A stretch of 54,196 nucleotides of DNA, taken from positions 1-54,196 of the forward strand of contig JAJEPU010000023.1 in NCBI GenBank assembly GCA_020686985.1, given 5' to 3'. This document shows positions 26,334-34,722 of the stretch, piece after piece. The translations under genes and the position numbers were made by a program. The DNA is from Brotaphodocola catenula. GTDB taxonomy: Bacteria; Bacillota; Clostridia; Lachnospirales; Lachnospiraceae. A model generated the notes under the pieces. That model did not search any database. It was not told the origin of the DNA and saw only the letters and a program-made list of their open reading frames with translations. The stretch's first letter is position 1; every line of letters begins with the position of its first letter.

Positions 26334-26852
26334 TTAGCGAATACGGAATAACGGCTGACCGTACTCTACGACATCCTCATTGTTTACGAGAACTGCCTCG
26401 ACTACGCCATCATACTCACTCTCAATCTCGTTCATCAGCTTCATTGCCTCGATAATGCCGAGAACCTGACCCTTTTTCACGGTGTCACCGACCTGGACGA
26501 AGGCGTCTGCCTCCGGACTTGCACTGCTGTAAAATGTTCCGACAAGCGGAGAAAGAACGACTTTATCTGATCCGATGTCGAGCGTGTCTTCCTGAGTGGA
26601 AGTGCTCTCTGAGCTCTGCGCCGGTGCACTCTGCATGGCTGGAATCTCCGGCTGAGCCATCGGAACTGCCATCGGACTCATCATCTGCGGAGCTGGCTGA
26701 GAAATCACAACCGGAGCAACCGGAGCCTGTGCGACGTTTTTCTTCTTTTTCTTCTTGAGGATCAGCTTCTGATTCCCCTCCTCATAAGAAAAACTCGTCA
26801 GACCATTCTCAGATACTGCTTCAATTAATTTTACAATCTCATCAATCGTCAT
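26334..26852 (-). CDS. accB: Biotin carboxyl carrier protein AccB
   Basis: A 172-residue biotin carrier subunit of acetyl-CoA carboxylase. The C-terminal barrel has the biotinylation motif EAMKLMNEI with the target lysine, preceded by the thumb-type loop region. The middle is a flexible Pro/Ala/Gln/Met-rich linker after a Lys stretch. The start is preceded by AAGGAG, which overlaps the fabF stop region, so translation is coupled. Confidence 0.96.
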   Translation of the reverse strand: MTIDEIVKLIEAVSENGLTSFSYEEGNQKLILKKKKKKNVAQAPVAPVVISQPAPQMMSPMAVPMAQPEIPAMQSAPAQSSESTSTQEDTLDIGSDKVVLSPLVGTFYSSASPEADAFVQVGDTVKKGQVLGIIEAMKLMNEIESEYDGVVEAVLVNNEDVVEYGQPLFRIR

Positions 26853-26863
26853 GATCTGTCTCC

Positions 26864-28102
26864 TTATGCCTCAAATTTCTTTACAAGCAGGGTTGCGTTG
26901 TGTCCGCCAAATCCAAGGGAATTGGAGATTGCACAATTTACCGGCATGGATACACCCTCGCCCTTAGTGTAGTCGAGATCGCACTCCGGATCGTCATTCT
27001 CAAGACCTGCGGTTGCATGAACGAAACCTTCCTGAATGGACTTTACACAGGTGATGAACTCAACACCGCCTGCTGCTCCGAGCAGATGACCGATCATCGA
27101 CTTCGTGGAGTTGATCTTAACATCTTTTGCGTGATCGCCGAGTACGAGCTTGATTGCCTTCGTCTCGAACAGATCGTTGTGATGAGTGCTCGTTCCGTGT
27201 GCATTGATGTAATCGACATCCTCCGGCTTCATTCCTGCATCTGCGATTGCGTACTCCATTGCCTTTGCTGCACCGCTTCCATCCTCTGCCGGGGAAGTGA
27301 TGTGGTATGCATCACAGGTTGCACCGTATCCGCTGATCTCTGCATAGATCTTTGCTCCGCGCGCCTGTGCATGCTCTAAGGACTCGAGAACAACGATTCC
27401 TGCGCCCTCACCCATGACAAAACCGTTTCTGTTTATATCAAACGGCATGGATGCATGCATCGGGTCCTCAGAGGTGGAAAGTGCGGTCAGAGCAGTAAAT
27501 CCAGCCACACCGATCGGGGTGATGCTTGCCTCAGTACCACCTGCGATCATAACCTCAGCCTCGCCGTGCTGAATCGAGCGGAAAGCCTCACCGATGGAGT
27601 GAGTTCCGGTTGCACATGCAGTTACGACATTGATACACTTACCCTTGAGACCGTACTGGATCGAAACATTTCCTGCTGCCATGTTGGAGATCATTAACGG
27701 AACGAGAAGTGGATTTACACGGCTCGGTCCTTTCTCAAGCAGTTTCTTGTGCTCACGCTCAACAGCCTGAAGGCTTCCGATTCCGGAACCCACGCTGACA
27801 CCAACGCGGAACGGATCTTCCTTCGTCATGTCGATTCCGGAATCCTCCATTGCCTCTTTGACTGCTGCGACAGCGAACTGGCTGAAACGCTCCATTCTTC
27901 TTGCAGCCTTCGGGTCCATGTACTGCTTCGGGTCAAAATCCTTTACCTCACCTGCCAGCTTTGCCTTGTACTCGGCAGTATCAAATGCGGTAATCGGACC
28001 GATTCCGACTTTTTTCGCCTTCAGACCATTCCAGAATTCTTCTACACTGTTTCCGATTGGGGTGATTGCACCCAGACCGGTCACGACTACTCTTCTGCTC
28101 AT
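26864..28102 (-). CDS. fabF: 3-oxoacyl-ACP synthase II (FabF)
   Basis: A 412-residue condensing enzyme elongating acyl-ACP with malonyl-ACP. The Cys-His-His triad is visible in VTACATGTHSIGEAF, NAHGTSTHHND and MIGHLLGAAGG, and the N-terminus MSRRVVVTGLGAITPIG is typical. Length is normal. It begins 115 bases after fabG; that gap holds an AAAGGAG site but no clear promoter or terminator. Confidence 0.97.
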   Translation of the reverse strand: MSRRVVVTGLGAITPIGNSVEEFWNGLKAKKVGIGPITAFDTAEYKAKLAGEVKDFDPKQYMDPKAARRMERFSQFAVAAVKEAMEDSGIDMTKEDPFRVGVSVGSGIGSLQAVEREHKKLLEKGPSRVNPLLVPLMISNMAAGNVSIQYGLKGKCINVVTACATGTHSIGEAFRSIQHGEAEVMIAGGTEASITPIGVAGFTALTALSTSEDPMHASMPFDINRNGFVMGEGAGIVVLESLEHAQARGAKIYAEISGYGATCDAYHITSPAEDGSGAAKAMEYAIADAGMKPEDVDYINAHGTSTHHNDLFETKAIKLVLGDHAKDVKINSTKSMIGHLLGAAGGVEFITCVKSIQEGFVHATAGLENDDPECDLDYTKGEGVSMPVNCAISNSLGFGGHNATLLVKKFEA

Positions 28103-28217
28103 AAGGGACTCTCCTTTTCTATCTCTGCATATCGTTTATTTTTGTTTCGTTCTATTTTTTATTCAAGCGGTTACATTTTCCATTCAATGATTTCGCCAGA
28201 TTCCAATGGCTTTTTGC

Positions 28218-28958
28218 TTACATGTGCATTCCGCCGTCCACGCTGATCACCTGTCCGGTAATATAGCTTGCATCATCCGATGCGAGGAAGGCAACCGTCT
28301 TTGCGACATCCTGAGTTGTACCGAATTTCTTTAACGGGATCTGCGCTACCATTGCCTCTTTCACAGCATCGGAAAGTACATCGGTCATCTCGGTCACAAT
28401 AAAGCCCGGAGCAACCGCATTGCAGGTGATTCCACGGCTGGCAAGCTCTCTTGCCACACACTTCGTCATTCCGATTAAACCAGCCTTGGATGCGCCGTAG
28501 TTTGCCTGACCTGCATTTCCCATCAGACCGACAACAGATGCCATGTTGATAATGCGTCCGGAACGCTGTTTGAGCATCTGGCGGGAAACGTGCTGCATGC
28601 AGTTGAATGCACCCTTAAGGTTTGTATCCATAACTGCATCAAAATCAGCCTCTGTCATCTTCATCAGAAGACCATCGCGGGTGATTCCTGCATTGTTGAC
28701 GAGAATGTCCACACGACCATATTTCTTGACAACTGCGCTGAGCATCTCGCCTGCGGATTCAAAGTCGGAGACGTTGCACTGCATTGCCTCTGCGCGTCCC
28801 CCTGCCTCCTCAATCTCTTTTACGACTTCCTCAGCCTTCGCGGTGGAACCGTTGTAATTGACGATCACCACAGCACCCTTTGAAGCCAGGGTCTTTGCGA
28901 TCTCTCTGCCGATTCCACGGCTTGCGCCGGTCACTACTGCAATTTTATCCGTCAGCAT
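28218..28958 (-). CDS. fabG: 3-oxoacyl-ACP reductase FabG
   Basis: A 246-residue short-chain dehydrogenase reducing 3-oxoacyl-ACP with NADPH. The cofactor loop [16 protein letters not shown] in [11 protein letters not shown], the Ser of [13 protein letters not shown] and the YGASK motif ([12 protein letters not shown]) complete the Ser-Tyr-Lys site. The start lies one base after the fabD stop, with a GGAGG site inside the end of fabD. Confidence 0.97.
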   Translation of the reverse strand: MLTDKIAVVTGASRGIGREIAKTLASKGAVVIVNYNGSTAKAEEVVKEIEEAGGRAEAMQCNVSDFESAGEMLSAVVKKYGRVDILVNNAGITRDGLLMKMTEADFDAVMDTNLKGAFNCMQHVSRQMLKQRSGRIINMASVVGLMGNAGQANYGASKAGLIGMTKCVARELASRGITCNAVAPGFIVTEMTDVLSDAVKEAMVAQIPLKKFGTTQDVAKTVAFLASDDASYITGQVISVDGGMHM

Positions 28959-28959
28959 G

Positions 28960-29892
28960 TTATTCCTCCTGAGCGCTCAGCGCCTCAACTACTTTCTGCA
29001 CATCCTCAAGTTTCTCTACATTGTAGACTTTTGCGCTTCTGTCGATCTTTCTCATGAAGCCTGCAAGTGTCTTTCCCGGTCCGATTTCGATGAAGGTATC
29101 CACACCGTCAGCGAGCATCGTTTCAACGCTCTGCTGCCATCTGACAGAGGACGATACCTGCTTTGTCAGGAGCGGTTTTACCTCATCTGCCTCGGTTACA
29201 TAGGCAGCCGTCACGTTTGCAACATACGGAATCTGTGGCTTGTGAACCTCAACTGAAGCAAGAACCTCGCCGAGCTTCTCACCTGCGCCTGTCAGCATCT
29301 TGGAGTGAAACGGTCCGCTCACATTCAGCATGATCGTACGCTTTGCTCCGGCCTCCTTGAGCTTCTCACATGCAGTCTCAACCGCTTCCTTCTTTCCGGA
29401 AATTACGATCTGACCCGGGCAGTTGTAATTTGCAATCTGAACCCCGTCAATGTCTGCAATCACTTCCTCAATTGCGGAAGCATCCATTGCAAGAACCGCA
29501 GCCATCGCACCCTGTCCAACCGGAACAGCCTCCTGCATCAGGATTCCTCTCTGACGTACCGTCGCGATCGCGTCCTTCTCGCTCATCACGCCTGCCGCAT
29601 AGAGTGCACAGTACTCACCCAGACTCAGACCTGCAGTCACATCCGGCTTCACACCGTTCTCTTCCAGCACCTTTGTCATTGCAATACTCGTCGTCACCAT
29701 CGCTGCCTGTGTGTACTCCGTGATGTCCAGTCTGTCATTTTTCTCAAAGCACAGCTCCGGTAAGGAGAATCCAAGAATCTCTGTTGCCAGATCAAAGACC
29801 TTTTTTCCTGTCTCGGTCTGCTCGTAGAAATCCTGTCCCATTCCGCAAACCTGCGCTCCCTGTCCCGGGTAAATAAATGCGATTTTGCTCAT
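28960..29892 (-). CDS. fabD: Malonyl-CoA:ACP transacylase FabD
   Basis: A 310-residue transacylase loading malonyl groups onto ACP. The N-terminal [13 protein letters not shown], the nucleophile Ser in [10 protein letters not shown] and the His in [10 protein letters not shown] are all as expected. Length is normal. It lies between fabK and fabG with short spacing, so it is cotranscribed. Confidence 0.97.
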   Translation of the reverse strand: MSKIAFIYPGQGAQVCGMGQDFYEQTETGKKVFDLATEILGFSLPELCFEKNDRLDITEYTQAAMVTTSIAMTKVLEENGVKPDVTAGLSLGEYCALYAAGVMSEKDAIATVRQRGILMQEAVPVGQGAMAAVLAMDASAIEEVIADIDGVQIANYNCPGQIVISGKKEAVETACEKLKEAGAKRTIMLNVSGPFHSKMLTGAGEKLGEVLASVEVHKPQIPYVANVTAAYVTEADEVKPLLTKQVSSSVRWQQSVETMLADGVDTFIEIGPGKTLAGFMRKIDRSAKVYNVEKLEDVQKVVEALSAQEE

Positions 29893-29909
29893 GTTCTGCT
29901 CCTTTTCTC

Positions 29910-30836
29910 TTACTTATGTCCCAGCAGTTTCTCTGTCTGAGCCATCATCTCTTCGATCATTTCCTTACAGGTCTGCTCTTTTGCTACCATTCCTGCAATC
30001 TGTCCTGCCATAACGGTTCCATTCTGCACATCGCCCTCCTGAACAGCCTTGCGCAGAGTTCCGAGAGTCAGGTACTCAAGCTCCTCAAAGCTCTTGCCCT
30101 CGTTCTCCAACTTGAGGTACTCTCTCGTCATCTGGTTTCTCAGACAGCGAACCGGATGTCCATGGGTTCTTCCGGTTACGGTGGAGTCGATATCCTTTGC
30201 CTTTAAGACGCGATCCTTGTAGTTCTGATGAACGGTACACTCTTTTGCTACGAGGAAACGGGTTCCCATCTGAACTGCCTCAGCGCCCAGCATAAATGCC
30301 GCTGCGATTCCTCTTCCGTCTGCGATACCGCCTGCTGCGATAACAGGAACGGAAACAGCGTCAACAACCTGCGGAACAAGTGTCATCGTCGTTGCCTCAC
30401 CGATGTGACCGCCGGACTCGCATCCCTCTGCAACAACTGCATCTGCGCCGTATCTCTCCATGCGCTTTGCAAGTGCAACCGATGCAACAACCGGAATTAC
30501 CTTCACACCTGCATTCTTCCACATATCCATGTATTTGGACGGATCACCTGCACCGGTCGTTACAACTTTTACGCCCTCTTCGACAACTACCTTTGCCACG
30601 TCAGCTGCATATGGGCTCATCAGCATGACATTGACACCAAACGGTTTGTCCGTCACTTCTTTTACTTTTCTGATATAATTGCGGACAACCTCTGCCGGAG
30701 CATTTGCTCCGCCGATCAGTCCAAGTCCGCCGGCTTCTGATACAGCTGATGCAAGATGATTCTCTGCAACCCATGCCATTCCGCCCTGAATAATCGGATA
30801 CTCAATTCCCAATAACTCTGTCACTCTCGTTTTCAT
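29910..30836 (-). CDS. fabK: Enoyl-ACP reductase II FabK (FMN-dependent)
   Basis: A 308-residue NMO-superfamily flavoenzyme that carries out the last step of each fatty acid elongation cycle. The segments PIIQGGMAWVAENHLASAV, FGVNVMLMSPY, TTGAGDPSKY, EGCESGGHIGE and IAAGGIADGRG match FabK. No FabI is seen in the window, so FabK is the only clear enoyl reductase. ATG at 30836 has GGAGG seven bases upstream; a longer in-frame start is not supported. A 300-base gap with repeats and a terminator separates it from acpP. Confidence 0.94.
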   Translation of the reverse strand: MKTRVTELLGIEYPIIQGGMAWVAENHLASAVSEAGGLGLIGGANAPAEVVRNYIRKVKEVTDKPFGVNVMLMSPYAADVAKVVVEEGVKVVTTGAGDPSKYMDMWKNAGVKVIPVVASVALAKRMERYGADAVVAEGCESGGHIGEATTMTLVPQVVDAVSVPVIAAGGIADGRGIAAAFMLGAEAVQMGTRFLVAKECTVHQNYKDRVLKAKDIDSTVTGRTHGHPVRCLRNQMTREYLKLENEGKSFEELEYLTLGTLRKAVQEGDVQNGTVMAGQIAGMVAKEQTCKEMIEEMMAQTEKLLGHK

Positions 30837-30900
30837 GCTGTTTCCTCCATATGGGAATCGCGTCAGCCCGGCGTTTCCCGTATATAAAATCATTTATTGC

Positions 30901-31044
30901 TGTTCACGCCTTACGCAAACAGAAACGGATTTATTCTCCTGTTCCGTGTCGCTATCCCAGCGAAACATTTTTCATTGCACAGGATCACTTCCGCACCGCT
31001 ACTGTTCACACCTTGCGTAAACAGAAACGGATTTATTTTCCTGT
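30901..31044. repeat. Two direct repeats of 42 bp between fabK and acpP
   Basis: Copies at 30901-30942 and 31003-31044 match at 38 of 42 positions. Both contain the invariant core AAACAGAAACGGATTTATT. They are 60 bases apart and lie between the acpP terminator and fabK. No terminal inverted repeats or coding sequence were seen, so the origin of the duplication is unknown. Confidence 0.8.
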
Positions 31045-31049
31045 GTAAT

Positions 31050-31072
31050 GAAAAAGAGTCCGCTTACGGACT
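31050..31072 (-). terminator. Intrinsic terminator after acpP
   Basis: On the minus strand GAGTCCG-TAAG-CGGACTC is followed by TTTTT. It lies 65 bases after the acpP stop. Full or partial termination here would give more acpP message than message for the enzymes downstream. Confidence 0.85.
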
Positions 31073-31136
31073 CTCACACCGGAATGCAGAGGCGAGTCTT
31101 CTCACCTCCGCACCGTCTTCTCCAATGTAAGGACGC

Positions 31137-31370
31137 TTACGCCTCTACGCCTTTGCCCTTGAGGTAGTTCATAACATCGCCTACGGTCAGAAGGTTCTGA
31201 AGATCCTCAGACGGAATCTCTACGGAATACTCATCCTCGAGAGCCATTACCAGCTCGAATAAGTCGAGGGAATCTGCACCCAGATCATCCTTGAAGGAAG
31301 TGGTCTCAGTGATGCTGTCTGCATCTACGCTCAGCTGGTCTGCAATAATCTCTTTCATCTTCTCTAACAT
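31137..31370 (-). CDS. acpP: Acyl carrier protein
   Basis: A 77-residue acidic helical protein that carries growing acyl chains on phosphopantetheine. The attachment motif is GADSLDLFEL with Ser34. ATG at 31370 is chosen because GAGGAG lies nine bases upstream; an in-frame ATG nine codons earlier has no ribosome site. It follows fabH by 54 bases and is followed by a terminator. Confidence 0.97.
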   Translation of the reverse strand: MLEKMKEIIADQLSVDADSITETTSFKDDLGADSLDLFELVMALEDEYSVEIPSEDLQNLLTVGDVMNYLKGKGVEA

Positions 31371-31424
31371 AATTTCAATCTCCTCTTCATTTATCATTTT
31401 AATTTTTTTAATAACTTTATTTTA

Positions 31425-32387
31425 CTACCATTCCAGAAGCACAGCGCCCCAGGTCAGTCCGCCTCCGAATCCGGCGAGAACAATCTTGTCTCCCCGCTCA
31501 AGTTTTCCCTCTCGGTTCAACTCATCGAGAAGAATCGGCACGGTCGCACCGGAAGTATTTCCGAAACGGTCGATGTTCATCGGCACCTTCTCAAGTGGCT
31601 GTTTCAAACGCTTTGCGACAGCCTCGCAGATCCGGTAATTTGCCTGGTGCAGAACGAAATATTTGATCTCGTCCATGCTCGTTCCCGACTCATCAAGTAC
31701 CTGCCGAATGCACTCCGGAACTTTCTTTACCGCAAATTTGAAAACTTCCTGTCCATCCATCTGGATGTATCCAAACTCCGGTGTCTTTCCGTTAAAAACA
31801 TTTCCATCCGTTCTGGCGGTGCAGGTAAGTACCTGTCCGCGTGCCCCATCTGATCCCATTACCATGTGGATCACTCCGGTCTCTCCTGCCTGAATAACGG
31901 CAGCTCCGGCACCGTCACCGAAAAGAACGCAGGTTCCTCGGTCTGTCCAGTCCGTCAGCTTGCTTAAGCAATCTGCCCCGACAATCAATGCTGTCCGGTA
32001 AGTTCCGGAAGCAAGAAATGCATGAGCCGTGCTCAGTGCAAATTCAAATCCGGAGCAAGCTGCGCTGATATCAAATGCGACCGCATTTTTTGCTCTGATC
32101 TCAGCCTGTACCTCACAGGCTGTACTTGGAAAGCAGTGATCCGATGAGGAAGTGGCCAGAATAATCAGGTCCAGTTCCGATGCATCGATTCCCGCATCTG
32201 CAAGCGCACGCCGTGAAGCCTCCGCTGCCATAAAACTGGTTCCCTCATCCATCGCTATCCGCCGCTCATGGATTCCTGTTCGCGTGACGATCCACTCATC
32301 ATTCGTATCTACAACTTTTGCCAAATCCTCATTCGTTACAACCCGTTCCGGCACATAGGAACCGGTTCCAATCACTTTGCTCGTCAT
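31425..32387 (-). CDS. fabH: 3-oxoacyl-ACP synthase III FabH
   Basis: A 320-residue initiating condensing enzyme joining acetyl-CoA or another short acyl-CoA with malonyl-ACP. The Cys-His-Asn site is in SAACSGFEFAL, VLHQANYRI and GNTSGATVP. ATG at 32387 has GGAG eight bases upstream and begins with the usual fold start (TSKVIGTGSYVPERV); the longer frame lacks support. It is the first gene of the fatty acid operon, after a strong promoter and a FabT-like palindrome. Confidence 0.97.
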   Translation of the reverse strand: MTSKVIGTGSYVPERVVTNEDLAKVVDTNDEWIVTRTGIHERRIAMDEGTSFMAAEASRRALADAGIDASELDLIILATSSSDHCFPSTACEVQAEIRAKNAVAFDISAACSGFEFALSTAHAFLASGTYRTALIVGADCLSKLTDWTDRGTCVLFGDGAGAAVIQAGETGVIHMVMGSDGARGQVLTCTARTDGNVFNGKTPEFGYIQMDGQEVFKFAVKKVPECIRQVLDESGTSMDEIKYFVLHQANYRICEAVAKRLKQPLEKVPMNIDRFGNTSGATVPILLDELNREGKLERGDKIVLAGFGGGLTWGAVLLEW

Positions 32388-32415
32388 CGTCTGTTCTCCG
32401 ACTTTATTTTTACTT

Positions 32416-32436
32416 TCAAATGTTTTGATATTCAAA
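32416..32436. promoter_or_regulatory. FabT-like operator at fabH
   Basis: The minus strand reads ACTTTGAATATCAAAAC, matching the streptococcal FabT consensus ANTTTGATTATCAAATT at all positions of its TTTGA and TCAAA arms. The arms are at 32424-32428 and 32432-32436. A second palindrome TCAAA-TGT-TTTGA (32416-32428) shares one arm. The site begins about 7 bases after the predicted transcription start, where a bound repressor would block initiation or clearance. Confidence 0.72.
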
Positions 32437-32449
32437 GTATTCATCTGGT

Positions 32450-32478
32450 ATTCTATATAAAGAAACGGGTTTTGTCAA
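32450..32478 (-). promoter_or_regulatory. fabH operon promoter
   Basis: TTGACA (32473-32478), 17-base spacer and TAGAAT (32450-32455) on the minus strand. The predicted start is near 32443. The -35 box overlaps the 3' arm of the terminator of the gene upstream. Confidence 0.82.
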
Positions 32479-32502
32479 GAAAATTTTTTCGACAAAACCC
32501 GT
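32465..32502 (-). terminator. Terminator of the M42 peptidase gene
   Basis: A perfect 12-bp inverted repeat (32465-32476 with 32491-32502; arms ACGGGTTTTGTC and GACAAAACCCGT) with a 14-base loop, followed on the minus strand by TTTCTTTATA. It lies 50 bases beyond the M42 stop codon and insulates fabH. Confidence 0.8.
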
Positions 32503-32552
32503 ACATTCCAGAAGACTATTTTATTTTTTTAACCTCGTTCAGGAAGTTCCTT

Positions 32553-33632
32553 TTAAATCTCAGCTTCCTTCACATACCAGTAGAGCAGTTCCACCGTATC
32601 CACGACATCTCTCACATCGCACACCTCATAGGAATGTACATAGCGCATCGGGATCTGGATTCCTCCGCTCTTGATTCCACCGTTTAACGTCTGCATGAAG
32701 CTCGCATCGGTCGCACCCGCTGCATACGCCTCAATCTGATACGGAATCTCATGCACCTTCGCAATCTTCTTCATATCGCGCACAAGATCTCTGTTTGCAA
32801 GGATGCCACCCACACCACTGCTGAGCTTATCCATCACCTTAATCGAAGTTCCGCGTCCAAGTTCATTAATATAACGGCTCTCCGACACACCCGGAATATC
32901 GACAGCAAGGCTCATATCAAGCGCAATCGCAATGTCCGGCTTGATCCGTGTCGCCGCAGTGATCGCACCTCTCGCACCGACCTCCTCCTGTGTGGAGAAG
33001 AGTGCATAGACATCCGGCACATCCTTATCGCCGTTCAACAGCTTCACAACTTCCAGCAGAATAAACACAAGTGCACGGTCATCAAGTGCCTTTGCACCGA
33101 CTCTGTGCTTTCCAAGGAAGATCACCGGATAGCAGATCGAAATCGGATTGCCCTCCTCGATTCCCATCTCGAGAGCTTCCTCACGGCTCTCCGCTCCAAC
33201 CTCAATGTAAAACTCCTGAGCAGACTTCGGCATCTCAGAACAACGGTCCGGGCGACCCGGATGAAGAGACTGCACGATTCCATCGACATGACCGGTCTCA
33301 GTCTTAATGATCACGCGCTTTCCGAAAAACTGCTGTGGAGCGATTCCTCCAAGCGTCTCCACCCACAGAAAACCATTCTTGTCAATGTGACGGATAATCA
33401 GTCCGATCTCATCCATATGAGCGGAGATCAGCATGCTTCCCTTCTTATTGCCCTTCTTGTAAGCAATCAGATTTCCCATCACATCATCAGACAGCTCCAC
33501 ATCATATCCTGCCATCTGCTCTCTCAGCAGATCCGCAACCTCGTCCTCAAATCCAGACGGTCCAACCGCATCACACAGCGGTCCAATCAGCGCGCGAAAA
33601 TCGGCTTCAATCATACTGCGGTCTAATTTCAT
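32553..33632 (-). CDS. M42-family metallo-aminopeptidase
   Basis: A 359-residue dinuclear-metal peptidase of the M42 family (glutamyl or deblocking aminopeptidase, once called endoglucanase-like). Metal and catalytic motifs are visible: ISAHMDEIGLI, ALDDRALVFIL, the Glu pair in STQEEVGARGA, the Asp in IALDMSLAVDIPG and the late His in YVHSYEV. It is probably cytosolic and degrades peptides. Its position next to an oligopeptide importer suggests use of imported peptides, though it has a separate terminator. AGAGGA precedes the ATG. Confidence 0.92.
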   Translation of the reverse strand: MKLDRSMIEADFRALIGPLCDAVGPSGFEDEVADLLREQMAGYDVELSDDVMGNLIAYKKGNKKGSMLISAHMDEIGLIIRHIDKNGFLWVETLGGIAPQQFFGKRVIIKTETGHVDGIVQSLHPGRPDRCSEMPKSAQEFYIEVGAESREEALEMGIEEGNPISICYPVIFLGKHRVGAKALDDRALVFILLEVVKLLNGDKDVPDVYALFSTQEEVGARGAITAATRIKPDIAIALDMSLAVDIPGVSESRYINELGRGTSIKVMDKLSSGVGGILANRDLVRDMKKIAKVHEIPYQIEAYAAGATDASFMQTLNGGIKSGGIQIPMRYVHSYEVCDVRDVVDTVELLYWYVKEAEI

Positions 33633-33837
33633 ATCCTCTACTTCCCTTCTTTTTATTTTTATCTATTTGATCGTTTATTTTCTGTACAGGGCTTCTTTTG
33701 CATCATACTCTATATACATTGATATACTGCTTCTTGAGTACTATCCTTGGAAACTTTTTAATTATGTTTGCATGACTTACTTCACCGGAGGAGCCGTACT
33801 CATACTTACACTTGTATCCATACCCATAGCCCAAAAA

Positions 33838-34722
33838 CTACTCCGCCTGAAATGCCCTCTCAAACTGATCGAAATCCATCTTCTTTCCGATCTCCGGAAT
33901 ACTTGCAAGCAACAGCTTCGTATAATCATTTTTCGGATTCTCAAAGATCTCGTCTCTCGTTCCCTCTTCCACGACATGCCCCTGATACATCACAAGCACA
34001 CGATCCGCAATATGCTTGACAACTCCGAGATCATGAGAGATGAAAATATAAGAGATATTCATCTTCGCCTGAAGCTCTTTTAAGAGGTTAATAATCTTCG
34101 CCTGAACCGACACGTCAAGCGCCGAGACCGGCTCATCACAGACAACGATCTCCGGTCTCAGAATAATCGCGCGCGCGATTCCGATTCTCTGTCTCTGTCC
34201 GCCCGAAAACTCATGCGGATAGCGATCTGCGAAATCCTTGTTCAGCCCGACCATCTCCATCGTGTCGAGGATCAGCTTCTCCCTCTCCTCCTCCGTCTTG
34301 TAGACATGCTCAATATCAGCCGGCTCTCCGATAATATCCCGCACTGTCATACGCGGATTTAAAGAGCTGTACGGATCCTGAAAAATCATCTTGATGTTTC
34401 TGCGCGCCTTTTTGAGATCTGCACCCTTTAACTTGAGAAAATCCTGTCTATTTAAAATGACCTCTCCGTCCGTCGGCTCCACAACGCGAAGCAGAGACTT
34501 GACTGTTGTGGATTTTCCACATCCACTCTCGCCAACAATCGCAAGCGTCTCTCCACGATGAAGCTCAAAACTGACTCCATCCACAGAGCGAACATACTCT
34601 TTTTCTCCGAACAGTCCTTTGCGTCCGACCATGTAGTACTTCTTCAGATTCTTGACCTGAAGAATTGTCTCTCTTTCGGATTTTTCATTCTCTTCAAACT
34701 GATTCTTTCCAGCCTCACTCAT
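33838..34722 (-). CDS. oppF: Oligopeptide ABC transporter ATP-binding protein, OppF type
   Basis: A 294-residue ATPase of the peptide/nickel importer family. Walker A is GESGCGKSTT, the Q-loop is FQDPYSSLNPRMTV, the ABC signature is FSGGQRQRIG, and Walker B is VVCDEPVSALDVS. It lacks the C-terminal Cys-rich segment seen in its partner OppD. Its ATG overlaps the oppD stop by four bases (ATGA). It is the last gene of the five-gene unit oppABCDF, named by family since the substrate is unproven. Confidence 0.92.
   Translation of the reverse strand: MSEAGKNQFEENEKSERETILQVKNLKKYYMVGRKGLFGEKEYVRSVDGVSFELHRGETLAIVGESGCGKSTTVKSLLRVVEPTDGEVILNRQDFLKLKGADLKKARRNIKMIFQDPYSSLNPRMTVRDIIGEPADIEHVYKTEEEREKLILDTMEMVGLNKDFADRYPHEFSGGQRQRIGIARAIILRPEIVVCDEPVSALDVSVQAKIINLLKELQAKMNISYIFISHDLGVVKHIADRVLVMYQGHVVEEGTRDEIFENPKNDYTKLLLASIPEIGKKMDFDQFERAFQAE

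Noticed and set aside
30901-31044. Possible CRISPR array
   Set aside because: Only two copies of the repeat exist, with four differences, and no cas genes are near.
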